Origin: Serratia plymuthica NBRC 102599
Lineage (GTDB): Bacteria > Pseudomonadota > Gammaproteobacteria > Enterobacterales > Enterobacteriaceae
Length of the DNA: 64,000 nt
Direction: 5' to 3'
Assembly: GCF_001590925.1 (NCBI RefSeq)
Contig: NZ_BCTU01000003.1
Span: 1 to 64,000 of the forward strand
Shown: piece by piece, positions 59,714 to 64,000 of the stretch
Position numbering within the stretch: position 1 is the first letter of the stretch
Layout of the letters: each line of letters opens with the position of its first letter
The notes under the pieces: generated by a model
Database searches by the model: none
What the model was told of the DNA's origin: nothing
What the model saw: the letters and a program-made list of their open reading frames with translations, nothing else
Translations under genes and position numbers: made by a program

Positions 59714-60394
59714 ATGCAACATCAAACGGATACCCGTTTCCCGGACGCTGCAGCGGCAGACTACGATCGCCGTATTTTGACGCTGGTGCCCGGCTATCAG
59801 TTCGCCCAGTCGCTGCTGACCGCCACCCTGGCACAAGCGTTACCGCCGCAAGCCCGCCTGCTGCTGGCCGGTTGCGGCACCGGCAACGAACTGATTGCGT
59901 TGGCGGGCATCGGCCCGCAATGGCTTTTCAGCGCCGTAGAACCTTCTGCCGGCATGCTGGCGGCTGCACGCACCAAGGCGGAAATGGCAGGTTGTGAACC
60001 GCGGGTCACCTTCCACCAGCAACTGTTGGACCAGGCGCCGCAAACGCTGCACGACGCCGCCGTTTGTTCGCTGGTGCTGCACTTTATTGCCGATGACGGC
60101 GCCAAGCTGGCCTTCCTGCAACAGTTGGCCGCGCGGTTGTCGCCAGGTGCGCCGCTGCTGCTGTTCGACTATCAGCCGGATGGCCTGCCGGTCAGCCACT
60201 ACCAGCATTGGCTGCAAAGCGCCGGGCATTCCCTCGACGGCGCACGTGAGGTGATTGAACGCACCCGCAGCAACTGGCATCCGCTGGCGGCGCAGCGCGC
60301 CCGATTGCTGCTGACGGAAAGCGGTTTTACCTCACCGCAGTTGCTGTGCGACGCACTGGGTTTCCGGTTGTCATTGCTCTACCGCCGCGCCTGA
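59714..60394 (+). CDS. SAM-dependent methyltransferase (class I)
   Basis: A 226-residue protein. Motif I is LLAGCGTGNELIAL (from about residue 50), followed by AVEPSAGMLAAAR, and AAVCSLVLHFIADDGAKLAF lies at the motif IV region. Substrate unknown. ATG 59714 has AAGGA at spacing 6; a longer frame back to 59642 lacks an SD. The 3' end overlaps the convergent MFS gene by 24 bp. Confidence 0.85.
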   Translation: MQHQTDTRFPDAAAADYDRRILTLVPGYQFAQSLLTATLAQALPPQARLLLAGCGTGNELIALAGIGPQWLFSAVEPSAGMLAAARTKAEMAGCEPRVTFHQQLLDQAPQTLHDAAVCSLVLHFIADDGAKLAFLQQLAARLSPGAPLLLFDYQPDGLPVSHYQHWLQSAGHSLDGAREVIERTRSNWHPLAAQRARLLLTESGFTSPQLLCDALGFRLSLLYRRA

Positions 60395-61612
60395 GGCCGG
60401 CATGCCACGCAGCGTCAGCCACCAGAACAGCAAGGCGACCAGGCTGACGCCCGCCCCCAACCAACACACGCCGGGCCAGCCCGCCACGGCGTATACGTGG
60501 GTGCCGGCAAAGGCACCCAGCCCGCTGCCCACCGCGTAAAACAGCATATAGCAGCCCACCAACCGGCTGTGAGCCTGCGGGTGCGCGCTAAAAATCATGC
60601 TCTGGTTCAGCACATGAATCGCCTGCCCGGCCAGATCGAGCAGCACAATACCAGCCACCAGCCACGCCAGACCGTAGCCCAGCATGCCGAGCGGCAGCCA
60701 GGCCAGCACCAGCAACAGCAGGCAGACACCGCTCGCCACTTGCCCTAACCCGCGATCCGCCAGATGCCCGGCACGCACCGCCGCCAGCGCGCCAACCGCC
60801 CCGACCAAACCGAAGGCGCCAATCACCGAATGTGAAAAATTGAACGGCGCCTGGCTGAGCGGCAGCACCAGCGCGCTCCAGAAGATGCTGAACGCGCCAA
60901 ACATCAGCAGCGCCAGCATGCCGCGAATTTGCAGCGTGCGATCGCGCAGCAATAAAGCCAGCATCGAGTGCAGCAAGGCCGGATAACTGAGCGTCGACGG
61001 CGGCGTGCGCGGCGTTGGCAACAGGCGCGACAACACCGGCAGCAGGAGCAACGTCACCGCCGCCGAGAAAAAATAGACCGCCCGCCAGCCGCCGATATCC
61101 GCCAGTGAACCGGACAAGGTGCGCGCCAACAACAGGCCCAGCACCACCCCGCCTTGTGCTGCGCCCACCACCCGCCCGCGTTCATGCGGTGCCGCCAGGG
61201 TAGCGGCAAAGGCGATCAATCCCTGAGTCATGGCGGTGCCAAGCAACCCCACCAGCAGCATACCAACCAGCAATAGCGCGCTGCTGTGCGCCCATCCCAC
61301 CACGCACAGCGCGGCCATCAACAACAATTGCTGTACCGCCAGCAGCCGGTGGCGATTAATCAGATCCCCCAGCGGCACCACCAGCAACAGAGCCAGCGCA
61401 CAGCCAAGCTGGGTGGCGGTGATCACTATCCCCACCGACGCCAGGCTGATGTTGAAATCATGAGCGATCGCATCCAGCAGCGGCTGGGCGTAATACACGT
61501 TAGCCACGCTGAAAGCGCTGGCCCCGGCCAGCAGCAGCACCAGCGAAACGGGCAGCCGACTGAGCGCGCGGCTTTGCGGCGTACAGATCGGATCCAGCGT
61601 TTTGTCACTCAT
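60371..61612 (-). CDS. MFS transporter (DHA1-type efflux)
   Basis: A 413-residue, 12-TM major facilitator. FSVANVYYAQPLLDAIAHDF near the N-terminus and GDLINRHRLL in the first cytosolic loop are typical of the YgaY/AraJ-like subgroup. It is divergent from an HxlR regulator, suggesting control by it. Substrate not predictable. Confidence 0.88.
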   Translation of the reverse strand: MSDKTLDPICTPQSRALSRLPVSLVLLLAGASAFSVANVYYAQPLLDAIAHDFNISLASVGIVITATQLGCALALLLVVPLGDLINRHRLLAVQQLLLMAALCVVGWAHSSALLLVGMLLVGLLGTAMTQGLIAFAATLAAPHERGRVVGAAQGGVVLGLLLARTLSGSLADIGGWRAVYFFSAAVTLLLLPVLSRLLPTPRTPPSTLSYPALLHSMLALLLRDRTLQIRGMLALLMFGAFSIFWSALVLPLSQAPFNFSHSVIGAFGLVGAVGALAAVRAGHLADRGLGQVASGVCLLLLVLAWLPLGMLGYGLAWLVAGIVLLDLAGQAIHVLNQSMIFSAHPQAHSRLVGCYMLFYAVGSGLGAFAGTHVYAVAGWPGVCWLGAGVSLVALLFWWLTLRGMPASGAAVEQ

Positions 61613-61628
61613 CGTTCACCCTTAAAGT

Positions 61629-61676
61629 GGTTTCATTATTAAACCCAATGAACTTTACGCGTAGAGGTTTTATAAT
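61629..61676 (+). promoter_or_regulatory. Shared promoter/operator region of MFS and HxlR genes
   Basis: GGTTT-N7-AAACC (61629-61645) is a perfect short palindrome. TATAAT (61671-61676) is a good -10 for the HxlR gene. Operator identity is inferred from the divergent layout. Confidence 0.35.
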
Positions 61677-61706
61677 GCAACCAGATATCATGAAGGGAAC
61701 TGAGCC

Positions 61707-62156
61707 ATGAAACGTAAAAGCCTGGAAGATGCACAGTGTCCGGTGGCACGTACGCTGGATGTGATCGGCGATTGGTGGTCGCTGCTGATCGTGCGCGACG
61801 CCTTTGACGGCATACGCCGCTTCAGCGAGTTTCAAAAGGGGTTGGGGATGGCGAAGAACATTCTCTCTACCCGCCTGCGCACGCTGGTGGCGCACGGGGT
61901 ACTGGAGATCGTGCCTGCCTCGGACGGCAGCGCCTATCAGGAATATATTCTCACCGACAAGGGCCGCGCCCTGTTCCCGGTGATCGTCGGCCTGCGCCAG
62001 TGGGGGGAAGATCATCTGTTTGCACAGGGCGAAGCGCATTCGCATCTGGTGGAAAGCGGCAGCGGCCAACCTATTCCGCGCATGACACCGACCGGCCACG
62101 GCGGGCAGACTCTTACGCCGCTGAATACTAGAGTGGTGAAGGTCGGTGATGTATAG
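61707..62156 (+). CDS. HxlR-family transcriptional regulator
   Basis: A 149-residue winged-helix regulator. The conserved CPVARTLDVIGDWWSLLIVR with its N-terminal Cys, FSEFQKGLGMAKNILSTRL and YILTDKGRALFPVI are family hallmarks. Members often sense electrophiles or oxidants through that Cys. It probably controls the divergent MFS pump. Confidence 0.92.
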   Translation: MKRKSLEDAQCPVARTLDVIGDWWSLLIVRDAFDGIRRFSEFQKGLGMAKNILSTRLRTLVAHGVLEIVPASDGSAYQEYILTDKGRALFPVIVGLRQWGEDHLFAQGEAHSHLVESGSGQPIPRMTPTGHGGQTLTPLNTRVVKVGDV

Positions 62157-62177
62157 TCCGCGTTTTACGGGGAAACC

Positions 62178-62933
62178 ATGCTGACTCAATCATCCATTCG
62201 CCTTAACAAATACATTAGCGACAGCGGCATCTGTTCCCGTCGCCATGCCGATCGTCACATCAAACTGGGCAACGTTTTTATCAACGACAGGCTGGCCGCC
62301 GTGGGCGCACAGGTATTTTCAGGGGACAGGGTGAAGGTTAACGGTCAGCAGATCGCGCCGCGTGACGCGGAAGATCTGGTGCTTATCGCGCTCAATAAGC
62401 CGGTTGGCGTCCTCACCAGCATGGGCAAGCACGAGCGGGATAACATCGGCGATTTCGTTAACCACAGCCAACGCACCTTCCCTATCGGCCGCCTGGATAA
62501 GGCCTCACAGGGGCTGATTTTTCTGACCAATCAGGGTGACCTGGTCAACAAGATCCTCCGCGCCGGCAATAATCACGAAAAAGAGTACCTGGTCACCGTA
62601 AACAAGCCGCTGACCGATGCGTTTATTCAGGGTATGGGAGCGGGTGTGCCGATATTGGGTAAAGTGACCCATCCATGCCAGGTAGAGAAAGAAGCCTCGC
62701 AGGTGTTTCGCATTACGCTGGTTCAGGGGTTTAACCGCCAGATCCGCCGCATGTGCAAATATTTCGGTTATGAAGTCACCAAACTCGAGCGCGTACGCAT
62801 CATGAACGTCGATCTCACCGGGCTGGCGCTGGGCGAGTGGCGAGATTTTACCGCTGATGAACGGCTCGAATTATTTAAGCTGATAGAGCACTCTTCGTCT
62901 GAAGAGCCTTGCCTTGCGGCATTGCTGCCATAG
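62178..62933 (+). CDS. rluF: 23S rRNA pseudouridine(2604) synthase RluF
   Basis: Modifies U2604 of 23S rRNA (and tRNA-Tyr in E. coli). An N-terminal S4 domain ([20 protein letters not shown]) precedes the RsuA-type catalytic domain with its Asp in [40 protein letters not shown] also matches. At 251 residues it lacks the basic Lys-rich tail of about 40 residues seen in E. coli RluF. Confidence 0.95.
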   Translation: MLTQSSIRLNKYISDSGICSRRHADRHIKLGNVFINDRLAAVGAQVFSGDRVKVNGQQIAPRDAEDLVLIALNKPVGVLTSMGKHERDNIGDFVNHSQRTFPIGRLDKASQGLIFLTNQGDLVNKILRAGNNHEKEYLVTVNKPLTDAFIQGMGAGVPILGKVTHPCQVEKEASQVFRITLVQGFNRQIRRMCKYFGYEVTKLERVRIMNVDLTGLALGEWRDFTADERLELFKLIEHSSSEEPCLAALLP

Positions 62934-63113
62934 GCCCGCACGTTGTTCGTCATGTAGGTTCTGCGTCTATTTGAAATATCGCCATGAAACAGCCTGCGGA
63001 CCAGTGATACCGCCGTACACCATCACGCCACCTACCAAGCCGCGACGAAATGGCGACGTGCTTTTATGTCAACCGGCCGGGTAGAATAACGCCCAGAATT
63101 TAACGGGTGAAGG

Positions 63114-63572
63114 TTAATGACTATTTACTGGTTCTATTTTATTATCAGGCGTTTGGACATAAAGCTCCCCATCAAGGCTTATAAAAACTTTCCTGTTAAT
63201 ATTACCATTGATAATCATCGATATATTATTATAGATACATTTCTTATTGCTCTTTACATCATTAAAACAATGATAGTCATCAACACTCCCATCATTGCTA
63301 CCTGTTGGAAGCTCTACGTAACCACCGAAATTCATTATAGCAACGGTGAAATGACTTTTATCTTTGATAATAGAGTACCTATTCTGAAGCATGGCCTTAT
63401 TATCGTTCCACCAAGAAATTTTACCTTCGGTAGTCAGTGGAAGATTTTCAACATAAACCGACGCGCCATCAACCCTGACAATACTTGCAGGCCTTACCAT
63501 CACCCAGGCCAACCAAATAATAACAATCAAGGTCGCGATTACAGCAATCTTAAATTTATATTTACGAAACAT
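63114..63572 (-). CDS. DUF943-family membrane protein
   Basis: A 152-residue AT-rich gene. One N-terminal TM segment (KIAVIATLIVIIWLAWVMV) precedes an extracytoplasmic part. The family pattern VENLPLTTEGKISWWNDNK..L and a Cys pair (HCFNDVKSNKKC) are visible. ATG 63572 follows AGGTGA and overlaps the upstream gene by 11 bp; a GTG at 63581 is less likely. Function unknown; such genes often sit beside DUF3289 genes, as here. Confidence 0.8.
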   Translation of the reverse strand: MFRKYKFKIAVIATLIVIIWLAWVMVRPASIVRVDGASVYVENLPLTTEGKISWWNDNKAMLQNRYSIIKDKSHFTVAIMNFGGYVELPTGSNDGSVDDYHCFNDVKSNKKCIYNNISMIINGNINRKVFISLDGELYVQTPDNKIEPVNSH

Positions 63573-64000
63573 TGTTCTCACCTGTCAGTGTTATTTTCGC
63601 ACCGAAATTGGTGAAGAACGGTTTGTATGCAAATTTTTCATACCGCTGAAGCACAAACCAAATTCTAAAGAAGCTAATAGAATTAAATTTCAACTTCCCA
63701 ATGTCATCTTTGTCCAGACCAAAATGGTCTTGAGCCTTATAGTTAACGACAGCAGTGTATCTGTTGCCCTGAAAAACAAGCGACTCGATACTTATCTCTG
63801 TACTGTTAATATCATGGACCGTTACTCCCAACCCATTAACAGAATCTTTCCAACGAATATATTTCGGCAAGCGGCTTTGTGACAACTGAAGAGAGAATGC
63901 TTCTTTATTCAACTCATAAGAATCAAAGTCAAAAGTATCCAGGACGTTTTTAATTCGAACAAGTGTGCTATTTTCAGATTTATCGCTTAGTATAAGTTTC
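63562..64000 (-). CDS. DUF3289-family protein, partial (N-terminus beyond window)
   Basis: The minus-strand frame is open from the window edge to a stop at 63562, about 146 residues visible. The C-terminal pattern YKAQDHFGLDKDDI.K, FRIWFVLQRYEKFAYKPFFT and a final NFGAKITLTG matches DUF3289. These proteins occur in enterobacterial accessory loci, sometimes beside toxin-delivery genes. AT-rich, overlapping the DUF943 gene, so the two form an operon. The true start lies outside. Confidence 0.75.
   Translation of the reverse strand, partial: KLILSDKSENSTLVRIKNVLDTFDFDSYELNKEAFSLQLSQSRLPKYIRWKDSVNGLGVTVHDINSTEISIESLVFQGNRYTAVVNYKAQDHFGLDKDDIGKLKFNSISFFRIWFVLQRYEKFAYKPFFTNFGAKITLTGENNVS

Overview
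The window reads as a chromosomal segment of a Serratia-type enterobacterium (Yersiniaceae). It is GC-rich, almost fully coding, and most proteins match Escherichia coli products closely. The backbone follows E. coli blocks: ppk-ppx-yfgG, then yegE, alkA, yegD, mdtABCD-baeSR, yegP, yegQ, the small RNA CyaR, yegS, fbaB and thiMD. Between yegS and thiMD, where E. coli carries the gat genes, this genome carries a hexonate cluster and a complete sorbitol operon. Genus-level naming is an inference from gene content and order; no search was run.

Layout. 1-6.3 kb (minus): a two-partner secretion pair of CdiB/CdiA type, with the exoprotein cut by the window edge and a possible Fur site in its promoter. 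6.4-11.2 kb (minus): an accessory phosphate ABC transporter, pstC-pstA-pstB, without pstS or phoU, behind a three-repeat PhoB box; pstB carries an apparent one-base frameshift near its 5' end. 11.2-15.6 kb: ppk, ppx and yfgG, with an unusual structured leader before ppk. 15.8-21.3 kb: mgtE, the diguanylate cyclase yegE and a small Mu-type HTH protein. 21.3-27.1 kb: an Ada/AraC/AlkA repair fusion, yegD, and small enzymes. 27.3-38.3 kb: the mdtABCD-baeSR envelope-stress efflux operon, followed by a minus-strand vapBC toxin-antitoxin pair with a clear operator palindrome. 39.3-42.6 kb: yegP, yegQ/trhP, CyaR and yegS. 42.8-48.8 kb: rspA-rspB-MFS-ydfI-like-rspR, probably L-gulonate/D-mannonate catabolism. 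49.0-55.3 kb: fbaB and srlAEBD-gutM-srlR-gutQ with repeated CTTTCA operator candidates at both srl promoters. 55.3-57.6 kb (minus): a TPP riboswitch, thiM-thiD and an Ivy-type lysozyme inhibitor. 57.6-64 kb: a GNAT gene, an AT-rich candidate effector/immunity pair bounded by a duplicated terminator repeat, a methyltransferase, an MFS/HxlR divergent pair, rluF, and at the edge a DUF943/DUF3289 AT-rich pair.

Functional links: PhoB control ties the Pst-like transporter to polyphosphate metabolism; BaeSR controls the efflux operon it sits in; RspR and SrlR are probable local repressors of the two sugar-acid/polyol operons; TPP feedback controls thiMD. The least explained parts are the ppk leader, the pstB frameshift, two related palindromes upstream of yegQ and fbaB, and the two AT-rich cassettes at the right end. 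No tRNA, rRNA, insertion sequence or CRISPR array was seen.
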